Positions 57,120-64,000 of a DNA stretch of 64,000 nucleotides are shown here, one piece after another. Both the position numbers and the translations under genes were made by a program. Source of the stretch: an uncultured Methanomicrobiales archaeon. Its GTDB lineage: Archaea; Halobacteriota; Methanomicrobia; Methanomicrobiales; Methanospirillaceae. The notes under the pieces were generated by a model. The model saw only the letters and a program-made list of their open reading frames with translations. It had not been told where the DNA came from and did not search any database. Every line of letters begins with the position of its first letter. Within the stretch, counting starts at the first letter, position 1. The stretch is taken from NCBI GenBank assembly GCA_903832665.1, contig CAILCG010000007.1:51920-115919 (forward strand), given 5' to 3'.

Positions 57120-58346
57120 ATGAGTACAGGAAAACTGAAGATGGAATGGGCTGCGCAGTACATGCCGGTGCTCGCCGCGATCAAGAAACAGTTTGTCAAG
57201 GAAAAACCCTTTGCGGGCATGACGATCGGCATGGCGCTCCATGTCGAGGCCAAGACCGCAAACCTCGTCACTACGCTTGCCGCCGGCGGGGCAGTTGTGC
57301 ATATCACGGGATGCAACCCGCTCTCCACGCAGGACGATGTGGCAGAGGCCCTCAACCACGTGAAGAATGTGCACTGCTATGCAAAGCGTGCCTGCACGGT
57401 CGAGGAATACTATGCTGCCATCGACAAGGTGCTCGATGCAAACCCAATCATCACGATTGACGATGGTATGGACCTGATCCACTACATCCATACCAAGCGC
57501 CGTAAACTCTTAAAAACCGTTATCGGCGGTTGTGAGGAGACCACCACAGGTATCCACCGCCTCCGCGCCATGGCAGCAGAGGGAAAGCTCGAGTTCCCGG
57601 TCATTGCGGTGAACGACACCCCGATGAAACGGTTCTTTGACAATGTGCACGGGACCGGAGAGAGTGCCCTGACCTCCATCATGATTACGACCAATACCCT
57701 GATTGCCGGCAAGTATGTCGTTGTCGCTGGCTACGGGTACTGCGGCCGGGGTCTCGCCAGGAAGGCCCACGGGCTCGGCGCCAAGGTCATCGTGACAGAG
57801 ATCGATTCCCGCCGGGCGCTCGAGGCGCACATGGACGGGTACATGGTCATGACGATGGACGAGGCAGCAGCCCTCGGGGACCTCTTCATCACGACCACCG
57901 GCAACGTGGCGGTCCTTAACCAGAAGCATTTCAGGAAACTCAAAGACGGTGCAATCCTCTCGAATGCCGGTCACTTCAATGTCGAGATCGATATCGAATG
58001 GCTCCACAAGAATGCTGACAAGGTCATCACCCGCGAAGGTATCGAGACGTTCATGCTCAAGGGCAAGGCAGTCCATGTGCTCGCCGAGGGCCGGCTCGTC
58101 AATCTTGCAACTCCCAAGGGCATGGGCCACCCGATCGAGGTCATGGACCTGAGTTTCGCGCTCCAGGCGCTCTGCACCCAGTATATTGCGCAGAACGGCA
58201 AGAAACTCAAGGGCGGTGTATACGAGGTTCCGCAGGATATCGATGAGCAGGTCGCTAACCTGAAGCTCTCATCGCTTGGGCTCTCGATCGATACGCAGTC
58301 AAAGGAGCAGAAGAAATACCAGTGCAGCTGGGATATCGGGACATAA
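57120..58346 (+). CDS. ahcY: S-adenosylhomocysteine hydrolase family enzyme
   Basis: The protein has 408 residues. Substrate-site blocks: EWAAQYMPVLAAIKKQF, AAGGAVVHITGCNPLSTQDDV, DDGMDLIHYIH, CEETTTGIHRL and VNDTPMKRFFDN. The NAD-binding loop is VVAGYGYCGRGLARKAHG, and TTTGNVAVLNQKHF, SNAGHFNVEID and NLATPKGMGHPIEVMDLSFALQ complete the family. In several methanogens this family acts on S-inosylhomocysteine after deamination of SAH (established for Methanocaldococcus); which substrate applies here is unknown. The C-terminus is shortened relative to bacterial enzymes, ending CSWDIGT. Start ATG at 57120. Confidence 0.95.
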   Translation: MSTGKLKMEWAAQYMPVLAAIKKQFVKEKPFAGMTIGMALHVEAKTANLVTTLAAGGAVVHITGCNPLSTQDDVAEALNHVKNVHCYAKRACTVEEYYAAIDKVLDANPIITIDDGMDLIHYIHTKRRKLLKTVIGGCEETTTGIHRLRAMAAEGKLEFPVIAVNDTPMKRFFDNVHGTGESALTSIMITTNTLIAGKYVVVAGYGYCGRGLARKAHGLGAKVIVTEIDSRRALEAHMDGYMVMTMDEAAALGDLFITTTGNVAVLNQKHFRKLKDGAILSNAGHFNVEIDIEWLHKNADKVITREGIETFMLKGKAVHVLAEGRLVNLATPKGMGHPIEVMDLSFALQALCTQYIAQNGKKLKGGVYEVPQDIDEQVANLKLSSLGLSIDTQSKEQKKYQCSWDIGT

Positions 58347-58691
58347 GGGTTCCGGAGATATTTTTCTTTTTTTCGTTCAGGTTTATTTCTTGAAGTGGTT
58401 TTTCGTTGTCCTGCGTGCGACATTAGGATAACGGGCTCGTGGATGGGCGAGCATCCCCACGTCGCCAGGTCGGTTTTAATCCGAGAGAGTGGGATTAAAC
58501 GGAACTGCCCGATTTTTTCACTATAAGGATGTCTATCAGCGGCAAAGACCGTTATTCATCGCTATTTTTGGAAACAAGAATCGGCGAAGCAGGGGTGCTT
58601 GTCCATCCCTGCAAGCCCGTTATCGCAACGCGAGTCTCATCGCTTTACTATCCAGATTGTCAGAGCATCAAAACCTAAAAAATGAGAAATT
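58347..58691. other. 345-bp gap between ahcY and ogg holding a structured element
   Basis: T-tracts at 58360-58374 probably terminate ahcY. The rest is dominated by the folded element at 58412-58631, listed separately. A 78-codon frame across 58489-58725 runs through the folded element and into the ogg 3' end and is unlikely to be a gene. Confidence 0.6.
58412..58631 (+). ncRNA. Structured intergenic element: candidate ncRNA or MITE-like repeat
   Basis: The outer stem GATAACGGGCT (58427-58437) pairs perfectly with AGCCCGTTATC (58614-58624), and GCGTGC (58413-58418) can extend it to GCAACGC (58625-58631) with a bulge. Inside are a perfect stem TTTAATCC/GGATTAAA (58475-58482, 58492-58499), a 7-bp stem capped by a GAAA tetraloop (ATTTTTG-GAAA-CAAGAAT, 58564-58581) and GCAGGG/CCCTGC (58589-58594, 58607-58612). 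A GNRA loop and a closing long-range stem argue for a functional RNA. The 11-bp inverted ends could equally mark a MITE; no target-site duplication is obvious. I cannot place it in a known family. Confidence 0.55.
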
Positions 58692-59540
58692 TCATCCTTC
58701 CCTCGCGGCAAACAAATATTCCTGAGCATACCCACAATATTCCCCGAAATGCTCTCGGCCAAACCGTCTTATCGTATCGTAATCCCGGTTCGTGAGCCCA
58801 GCAGCGAGATCCAAGGCCGGAAGATAATTCTGCTGCATGATCCTCCGGATCCAGACATCGACCGGGAACGCCTCGTATTTCTGGAATGCAAAGAGCAGGA
58901 TGCAGTCTGCTGCCTTTGGCCCTACACCGTGCAGCTGCATCAGTTCTTTCCGGGCATCCTCGTACGGGAGGCTGAATAATGTTTCCTCCCACTGTTTTTC
59001 ATTCTCGATGGAACAGGAAGTCCTGAATACGTATGGCTGGCGGTATCCCAGTTTGCATATCGTCAGCCCGTCATCTCCCCCGCAGGAGATGGATGCGGGT
59101 TCGGGAAATGTGTGATAGGTTTTTCCTTCGAATTCGATGGCTTTTCCGAACTGTTCTGCAATTGAGGCTATCCGTCTCCGGATGGTCGGGATGTTCGAGT
59201 TTGTCGAGCAGATGTAGGAGATCAGGCATTCCCATGGCGGCTGGCGTACGAGGCGAAGGCCGGAACACCTTTTGATTGCTGTATGGATGAACGGATCCTG
59301 ATCGATGTTTTTTATTACCTTTGTGATATCGAGATCTAGTGAGAAATATTGGCGGATAAATGCGGTATCAGCTCCCTCAAAAGCCAGGGTCGGGCCATCC
59401 TGCCGGATCTTAATGACCTTGTCATTGACAACGCCATACCACCATCCAGCTGCTGAAAGATCCCAGCGGAATACCTGACCACACGCCAGTGTCTGGTCAA
59501 GTGAGAATGGCATATCAGCGGAAAGGGATATTTTTGGCAT
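58692..59540 (-). CDS. ogg: 8-oxoguanine DNA glycosylase/AP lyase, OGG1-like
   Basis: A 282-residue OGG1-type enzyme. N-terminal TATA-like domain with ADMPFSLDQTLACGQVFRW, then LISYICSTNSNIPTIRRRI (the family's N-N-I-x-R-I region), and the HhH-GPD motif LHGVGPKAADCILLFAFQKYEAFPVDVWI carrying the catalytic Lys (GPKAAD) and Asp (PVDVW). It excises oxidised guanine and nicks the strand, feeding endonuclease IV-type repair (nfo at 41.2 kb). The length is slightly below eukaryotic OGG1 and typical of archaeal/bacterial OGG1-like forms. The frame is intact. Confidence 0.93.
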   Translation of the reverse strand: MPKISLSADMPFSLDQTLACGQVFRWDLSAAGWWYGVVNDKVIKIRQDGPTLAFEGADTAFIRQYFSLDLDITKVIKNIDQDPFIHTAIKRCSGLRLVRQPPWECLISYICSTNSNIPTIRRRIASIAEQFGKAIEFEGKTYHTFPEPASISCGGDDGLTICKLGYRQPYVFRTSCSIENEKQWEETLFSLPYEDARKELMQLHGVGPKAADCILLFAFQKYEAFPVDVWIRRIMQQNYLPALDLAAGLTNRDYDTIRRFGREHFGEYCGYAQEYLFAAREG

Positions 59541-59716
59541 CGGGAATTCTTTTGGTACGTTGTCGTTCGATCCTTATATCGTAATCCTAAAATCCTGCAT
59601 TAAACAGAAATCACATAATATCTACGACATTTTAAAAGGGCTTTCATATTATCGCAAAAAAGCTTGGCCGTATCAGAACGAATAGCATTTTAATATATAA
59701 ATTATAAGTTGTTCGT

Positions 59717-60043
59717 ATGGAATTAGCTGAAAGCCTTAAAGAATTCATTAAAGAAGGACAGGATTGGGAACGTAGAAATACGTCAGTCAAAGGTGTCGCA
59801 ATCATCCGGCTTCCCCAAAATAAAAATCGGGCAGCCTCGCTCGCAATAGATATCAACCCTGTTGGTGAGAATGGTCTTCCCATGAAGAAAAAAGGCATCA
59901 TGATCATGAATACTGCAGAATTGCATGCATTCAGGGAAACGTTCAAGAACGAAAAACTCGACAATCTCATCAGTATTTTAGAGGACGTAAGCGGGCGCAA
60001 ACCCGCCGGAAAATCTGTTAAAGCAGATGTAGTGCAACTCTAA
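59717..60043 (+). CDS. Hypothetical protein (108 aa)
   Basis: I recognise no family. ESLKEFIKEGQDWERRNTSVKGVAIIRLPQNKNRAASLAIDINPVG, then PMKKKGIMIMNTAELHAFRETFKNEKLDNLISILEDV suggests an N-terminal helix, a beta core and C-terminal helices. The charge distribution is balanced and there is no membrane segment. An AT-rich upstream region contains TTTTAATATATAAATTATAA, a plausible TATA box at about 59690-59710, so a near-leaderless transcript beginning at the ATG is likely. Confidence 0.7.
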   Translation: MELAESLKEFIKEGQDWERRNTSVKGVAIIRLPQNKNRAASLAIDINPVGENGLPMKKKGIMIMNTAELHAFRETFKNEKLDNLISILEDVSGRKPAGKSVKADVVQL

Positions 60044-60095
60044 ACCCGATGGCATCGGGTACGTTGGACCGGGAGGGATAATTATCAGGAAATGG

Positions 60096-60566
60096 ATGGT
60101 GGCTTTTATTATCATGCTTCTTGTAGCAATAGCGTTGCCCGGTTGTCTCGGTTTTAAAACACCCTCTGTTTCAAGCCCGGCACTTCCTTCGGTACTTGTT
60201 GATTACAAGCGTGTTGGAGGTATCGCAGGGTTTGATGATCGGCTGGTAATTTTTGATAATGGGGTTGCAGTTATATCTCGAAAAACGGTCAGCACTGAGA
60301 TTGCGTTAAACTAAAGTGATCTTGACCGGATTACCGAAATCTTTAATGAAGCCCAGTTCACCATGTTGCAGGGAAATTACACAGGCAGGCAGGGAACTGC
60401 AGATTATTTCCGGTATACCATAAGTTATCATAATAAAACGATTAATGCCGAGGACTCTGCGGTTCACCCATCATTGCAACCGGTAATTGATGAGATGAAT
60501 CGAATAATAAACACTGCCAATAACGGGGAGCGGATTGAGCGTCCGTTCGCAAATCTACCATCTTAA
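60096..60566 (+). pseudogene. Small lipoprotein gene interrupted by an in-frame TAA
   Basis: The signal peptide MVAFIIMLLVAIALPGC has a lipobox-like LPGC. The mature part (VLVDYKRVGGIAGFDDRLVIFDNGVAVIS) stops at TAA 60312-60314, but the frame continues at once with SDLDRITEIFNEAQF, YFRYTISYHNKTINAED and VIDEMNRIINTA, clearly the second half of the same domain. The ATG at 60096 is far from the GGGAGG at 60071-60076. A start at ATT 60081 or ATA 60078 would give a normal basic N-terminus (IIRKWMVAF), so the start codon may also be damaged or non-standard. Confidence 0.7.
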
Positions 60567-60612
60567 TTTTTTATTGTTTGGTCAACTTTTAAAAAATTAA
60601 TGGAAAAAGAAT

Positions 60613-61506
60613 TTACTTTTTCTCATACATACATGACTGGACATCATGACCTAATTTGCCAATCGCATCTGCACGACATCGTTGGCAGTGACGCATTTGT
60701 TTGACATATTTTCCGCATTCGTCCTGCATTTTTCTCTTCATCTCCTGTGTTGGCGGGGCAATGTTGGCGAATTTATATTGGGCAATGAGTGGGATGACGT
60801 TAAAAGTATACACCCCCATTTCTCCGACTTTCTTTGCAATTGCCGGGATATGATCTTCATTGATGCCAGGGATATAGACGGTGTTAATCTTTACAATCAT
60901 ATGCCGCTTCACGGCTTCTTCGATACCTTTTAACTGCTGGGAGAGCAGGATTTTTGCCCCTTCCAGTCCTTCGTAACGCTTGCCCTGATAGTCGATGAAC
61001 TGGTAGATCTTTGCGCCGATCTCAGGATCGATTGCATTGAGTGTTACGGTAATATTACCAACATCGTATTTTTCCAATAAATCAATTTTATCAGGAAGAA
61101 GAAGGCCATTGGTACTGATGCACTTAATTACGTTGGGGTACTCTTCATGGAGTCGGCGAAGCGTTTCTAACGTCTCTTCATTTGCCAGCGGCTCTCCGGG
61201 ACCCGCAATTCCCACTACCTTGATATAATTATATTTCTCTACAACTTTTTTGACCATGTCCATGGATTCATCAGGATTTAGTACTCGTGTGGTGACCCCG
61301 GGGCGACTTTCGTTTACGCAGTCAAAGTCCCGAATGCAGTAATTACACTGGATGTTGCATTTGGGCGCAACGGGTATATGGCATCTGCCAAAATTATGGC
61401 AGGCTTTTTCAGAAAAGCAGGGATGCTCCTGTATCTTGCGCATCTGCGCTGCGTCCCACTGAACTTTTTTCCCTGCAACATCTGCAACTTTCACTTGATC
61501 GTCCAT
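60613..61506 (-). CDS. nifB: NifB-type radical SAM protein
   Basis: A 297-residue stand-alone NifB core. ACHNFGRCHIPVAPKCNIQCNYC contains the radical SAM CxxxCxxC (CNIQCNYC), then CVNESRPGVTTRVL, VVGIAGPGEPLAN and ISTNGLLLPD. The C-terminal HCQRCRADAIGKLGHD carries Cys that hold the precursor clusters. NifB builds the NifB-co (8Fe-9S-C) precursor of nitrogenase cofactor and is widespread in methanogens, including some without full nif clusters. No nifHDK is in this window. The ATG at 61506 is chosen because homology begins there; open frame continues upstream only as an antisense mirror of the FKBP gene. Confidence 0.93.
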   Translation of the reverse strand: MDDQVKVADVAGKKVQWDAAQMRKIQEHPCFSEKACHNFGRCHIPVAPKCNIQCNYCIRDFDCVNESRPGVTTRVLNPDESMDMVKKVVEKYNYIKVVGIAGPGEPLANEETLETLRRLHEEYPNVIKCISTNGLLLPDKIDLLEKYDVGNITVTLNAIDPEIGAKIYQFIDYQGKRYEGLEGAKILLSQQLKGIEEAVKRHMIVKINTVYIPGINEDHIPAIAKKVGEMGVYTFNVIPLIAQYKFANIAPPTQEMKRKMQDECGKYVKQMRHCQRCRADAIGKLGHDVQSCMYEKK

Positions 61507-61680
61507 AGTCAACACCAACACGTACGTTCTGTTGGTATAAATACCGTGCAATCGTGATATCGATTTTAAGAGATCCCAAAAAAAAGAATCCTGTTTCGTT
61601 TTCCCGATTGTTTTGAATTTACCCGTTCTCTTCGGGGTAACTGTATATGGTTTGACCGGATTATTGTACAGGAAAGTATC

Positions 61681-62247
61681 ATGAAGAAATCTGAAAAGAT
61701 CAAAGGTAAGGAAGCGGTAGCAGCAAAAAAACGACTCTATCCAAAACTTGCGATGATAGCCGCAGCAGGAATACTGATTTTGTTTGTTGTGGGGTATGTC
61801 CTGCTTAATCCGTCCGGTGCAAAGAGTGGTGATATGGTAACGATTGAGTATACCGGGAGTCTGGCTGACGGAACGGTCTTTGATTCGAATGTGAATTCCA
61901 CCCCTCTTACCTTCATCATTGGGCAAGGTCGGGTTATGAAAGGTTTGGAAGATGGTGTTACCGGAATGTCTCAAGGAGAGACCAAGACGGTAAAAATTCC
62001 CGTGGATAAAGCCTACGGTCCATACAATAATGCCCTTATTCATATCATCAATCGCTCGACATTACCCGCCAATATTACTCCACAAGTGGGGAGTGTGTTA
62101 AAAATTACACGGCAACCGGATGGAGCCGTAGACTATGTAAAAATAATTAATGTAACGCCTTCCACGGTAACCTGGGATGAAAACCATGAACTTGCCGGAA
62201 AAGATCTTGTTTTTACTATCCGGATGATCGAGATCCAAAAAGGCTGA
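61681..62247 (+). CDS. Membrane-anchored FKBP-type peptidyl-prolyl isomerase (SlyD-like)
   Basis: The protein has 188 residues. N-terminal basic tail and membrane helix (about 22-42; LAMIAAAGILILFVVGYVLL), then an FKBP domain: SGDMVTIEYTGSLADGTVFDSN, PLTFIIGQGRVMKGLEDGVTGMSQGETKTVKIPVDKAYGPYN. An insert-in-flap region (about 120-175) is typical of archaeal SlyD-like FKBPs, closing with HELAGKDLVFTIRMIEI. It folds proteins at the outer face of the membrane. It is divergent from nifB with 174 bp between starts. Repeat copy B begins 14 bp after its stop and may supply its terminator. Confidence 0.93.
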   Translation: MKKSEKIKGKEAVAAKKRLYPKLAMIAAAGILILFVVGYVLLNPSGAKSGDMVTIEYTGSLADGTVFDSNVNSTPLTFIIGQGRVMKGLEDGVTGMSQGETKTVKIPVDKAYGPYNNALIHIINRSTLPANITPQVGSVLKITRQPDGAVDYVKIINVTPSTVTWDENHELAGKDLVFTIRMIEIQKG

Positions 62248-62260
62248 TTTTTTTTATAAT

Positions 62261-62905
62261 TTTGTCAGGAAAATTTTGAAAACTTCTCACGAAATCGCGG
62301 GCGAATGGAAATTGAGGTAGGAGTGCAAAATTATCATTGCTTTGGTGCGAAGTCTTTGATTTCATGCAGGTTTTTTTCCACTATATCCTGTAACACTCCA
62401 CCTCATACCGGCATGATTTCTATCCGGATGGAAAGATAACCTCGTGGCCCGGTTGCTGCGGCCATGGAGTAGCAGGATCTATTACCACGTTGGATGTTCC
62501 ATTTCTTTTGTCGAAGGTAAGCTTTTTTTTGGGGGAGTCAATCAGAGCTGATTTTGAACTCCATTTGGTGCTTCCGCGGGGTTTTGCGTACCGCATTCGC
62601 CAAAAAGCGTAATCCTGTTTTCAGGTAGAGATGACTTCAGCCCCGGATGGGAATATTTCGGGGCAAATCGTGCCCGTAATTTTCCCTCTTTAGACCGCTT
62701 TGGGGGGCGAAAAAAAGAGATGTGGCTGGTTTTGTCCAGATCGGGTGGTCGTTCCGGGTCTGGAGGGGGTAATGGGCGGGAAACGGGTGAGAGGAATTTA
62801 CGCCGGAGAAATAGATGGATGGTTCTTTTTATCTTGAATAATTTGAAAACTTCCAACGATGGAGCATGCAAATGGAAATAGAATTTGGAATATATACCGT
62901 TTTGT
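62261..62905 (+). repeat. Dispersed repeat element, copy B (unit plus partial second unit)
   Basis: A unit of about 567 bp (62261-62827) matches copy A block for block: CGGGCGAATGGAAATTGAG, hairpin and T-tract, GATGGAAAGATAA, CGTGGCCCGGTTGCTG, GGGGTTTTGCGTACCGCATTCG, TTTAGACCGCTTTGGGGGGCG. A shorter partial restart (about 62828-62905) follows with TTTGAAAACTTC and AAATGGAAAT. Both copies have the same orientation, are about 57 kb apart and lie next to different genes. The hairpin is at 62349-62363. The reading frame on its minus strand is open over 62542-62958. Confidence 0.85.
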
Positions 62906-62958
62906 GGGTACCGTCTCTTAAATCCATCTTGGAAATTTCTATGGTAATTGTTGAGCAA
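62542..62958 (-). CDS. Conserved open frame within repeat copy B (function unknown)
   Basis: A 138-codon frame. Its C-terminal part from LFLRRK onward aligns with the frame in copy A (PPPDPERPPD, DKTSHISFFRPPKRSKEG, RARFAPKYSHPGLKSSLPE, LFGECGTQNPAEAPNG). The N-terminal 45 residues come from flanking DNA and are not shared. Differences between copies include many that change amino acids, so protein-level selection is not proven. I give no function. Confidence 0.3.
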   Translation of the reverse strand: MLNNYHRNFQDGFKRRYPQNGIYSKFYFHLHAPSLEVFKLFKIKRTIHLFLRRKFLSPVSRPLPPPDPERPPDLDKTSHISFFRPPKRSKEGKLRARFAPKYSHPGLKSSLPENRITLFGECGTQNPAEAPNGVQNQL

Positions 62959-62988
62959 AATCTTTTCTAAACGACGAAAAAAGAGTCG

Positions 62989-63922
62989 TTAATTTTTGAA
63001 ATTATTTGCTCTGTAGAAAACCTCAATGATGAGAAATTGTAAGAATCTGTGAATATTGCAGACAATCATTTTGTTAGCGATTTCTTTCATTTGAATCCGG
63101 AATATTTTTGCTTTAAGATCTCCGTCAAACTTTCTTTTCAAGACAGAGAATTTGTTTTCCACGAGTTGTCGTCTTGGATAAATCGTATCATTGAACTGAC
63201 AAGCCATTTCCTGGCGGTATTTACCGCTGATGATCTCACTATTCCAGGAACGAATTGGGATGACCGAATTGGCGTGAAGGTCTTCCCGGATCAATCGGTG
63301 AATCGATTCAGAGTCGTATCCTTTGTCCATAACGTAACAATCAGACTTTCGAGTTTTGTGACATTGTCGGAGTAATTTCTCGGCATGCCGAGTATCGTGG
63401 ACCCGACTTTTTGAGGCCACAAATCCGGTAATTACCTTGATCGGTATCTACTGAGATCGATGTTTTCAGGAAATGTTTTCGGAGTTTCCCGGTTCTTTCC
63501 GAGAAATAGTGGCTGCAGTATCCGCTCGTAAATCCGGACGAATCGATAGCGGTTATGGGGATATTTTCATCCGAAGAGTAGAACTGGTTCACTGTCTTTT
63601 TGAAAGTCAACCGATGATAAAGTGATTTAATCCGACAAAGAAATTTCTGGAGCGTAGTGAAATGAGGTACTTCGGATAGATCAAGGATAGCCTGAACACC
63701 CTCCATATCTCCGACGTCTTCAATGAATTCCCTGTAGTGCTGGTTGCGGAAGTCTTTGAACAAAATGAGAACGAGTAGCTGATGTTGTGTGTAGATTTTC
63801 TTTGAAAATTTACAGGAATATGGCTTGAGATGAGTTGACTTTACGAGCGAAATGGCTGTCTGGATAAACCTGATATTCCGGCTCGCTAATTTCTTTATTG
63901 TCTCCTTCCTATTTGACGACAC
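62989..63922 (-). pseudogene. DDE transposase (IS5/IS1182-like), frameshifted
   Basis: The start at 63922 (MSSNRKETIKKLASRNIRF) leads to a DDE catalytic region: first Asp in ITAIDSSGFTSGY, second in YVMDKGYDSES, Glu in RRQLVENKFSVLKR. The frame breaks at about 63439: reading GAT then AAG, skipping one C, gives VDTDKVITGFVASKSRVHDTRHA without interruption. It is therefore a single extra base, or a +1 programmed shift. The stop at 62989 lies outside the left inverted repeat, so the last residues (NNFKN) are encoded by flanking DNA. Confidence 0.82.
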
Positions 63923-64000
63923 ATCAAAGGAAGGAGATGCTGTACCTTAGATCTTTCGGTTGTCGGTACATCTCTTTTGGATTAGGATTTCTACAGAGCA
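63007..64000 (-). mobile_element. Insertion sequence with 13-bp perfect terminal inverted repeats
   Basis: TGCTCTGTAGAAA at 63007-63019 is matched by its reverse complement TTTCTACAGAGCA at 63988-64000, with weaker matching for several more bases inward. The 994-bp span encloses the frameshifted transposase. The right end falls on the last base of the window, so a target-site duplication cannot be checked; the left flank is TGAAATTATT. Confidence 0.75.

Noticed and set aside
58489..58725. A 78-codon frame across the folded element
   Set aside because: It crosses several stems and enters the ogg gene on the other strand; structure explains this DNA better than coding.
61507..62043. Possible 179-residue N-terminal extension of nifB
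   Set aside because: NifB homology starts at 61506, and the extension lies opposite the FKBP gene and reads as antisense sequence.

Overview
The window looks like a chromosome segment of a methanogenic archaeon of the order Methanomicrobiales, probably close to Methanoregula (inference). The evidence is archaeal-type TrpRS, PheRS and tRNA-splicing endonuclease, a form III RuBisCO large subunit, a stand-alone NifB, PGF-pre-PGF-type surface proteins, many PAS/HisKA_2 sensor proteins, and TATA-like boxes with leaderless starts. I found no rRNA, tRNA or CRISPR array.

Layout. Positions 1-7.9 kb hold two sensory clusters on the minus strand, a small heat-shock protein and the first copy of a dispersed 570-bp repeat. 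Positions 7.9-15 kb hold a surface-protein region: two proteins with an ice-binding-like (DUF3494) domain, an M64-like metallopeptidase and a membrane-anchored response regulator. Positions 15-26 kb contain small stress-type proteins, an AI-2E-type permease, a cupin/HxlR/Hcp redox-stress cluster, a peroxiredoxin, a small membrane operon and a damaged sensor kinase. Positions 25.6-43 kb are metabolic and accessory: RuBisCO, an M3-type peptidase broken by an in-frame TAG, an aldo/keto reductase, an AT-rich DUF4062-like gene, DUF2115, STAS, a DEAD-box helicase, an iron-sulfur flavoprotein, endonuclease IV and a zinc-ribbon/CAP protein. Positions 43.2-50.4 kb form a six-gene minus-strand operon: radical SAM protein, DUF1257 (Ycf35-like), Ycf46-like AAA ATPase, WD40 double propeller, Hsp70-like ATPase, DUF2997. 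It has no function that I know of and is the best candidate here for an undescribed system. Positions 50.7-62 kb are core genes (endA, trpS, pheS, pheT, hisF, ahcY, ogg, nifB, FKBP) with a striking structured intergenic element at 58.4-58.6 kb. Positions 62.2-64 kb hold a second copy of the dispersed repeat and an insertion sequence whose inverted repeats end at the window edge.

A theme of the window is broken reading frames. Five host-gene frameshifts (four genes on the minus strand, one on the plus strand) can each be repaired by adding one base, and four genes carry in-frame stops (TAA twice, TAG, TGA). At about 7.92 kb two divergent genes are both cut at their 5' ends and abut directly. 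Translation and biosynthesis genes are intact. The damage could be real decay of accessory genes or uncorrected assembly error; resequencing would decide.
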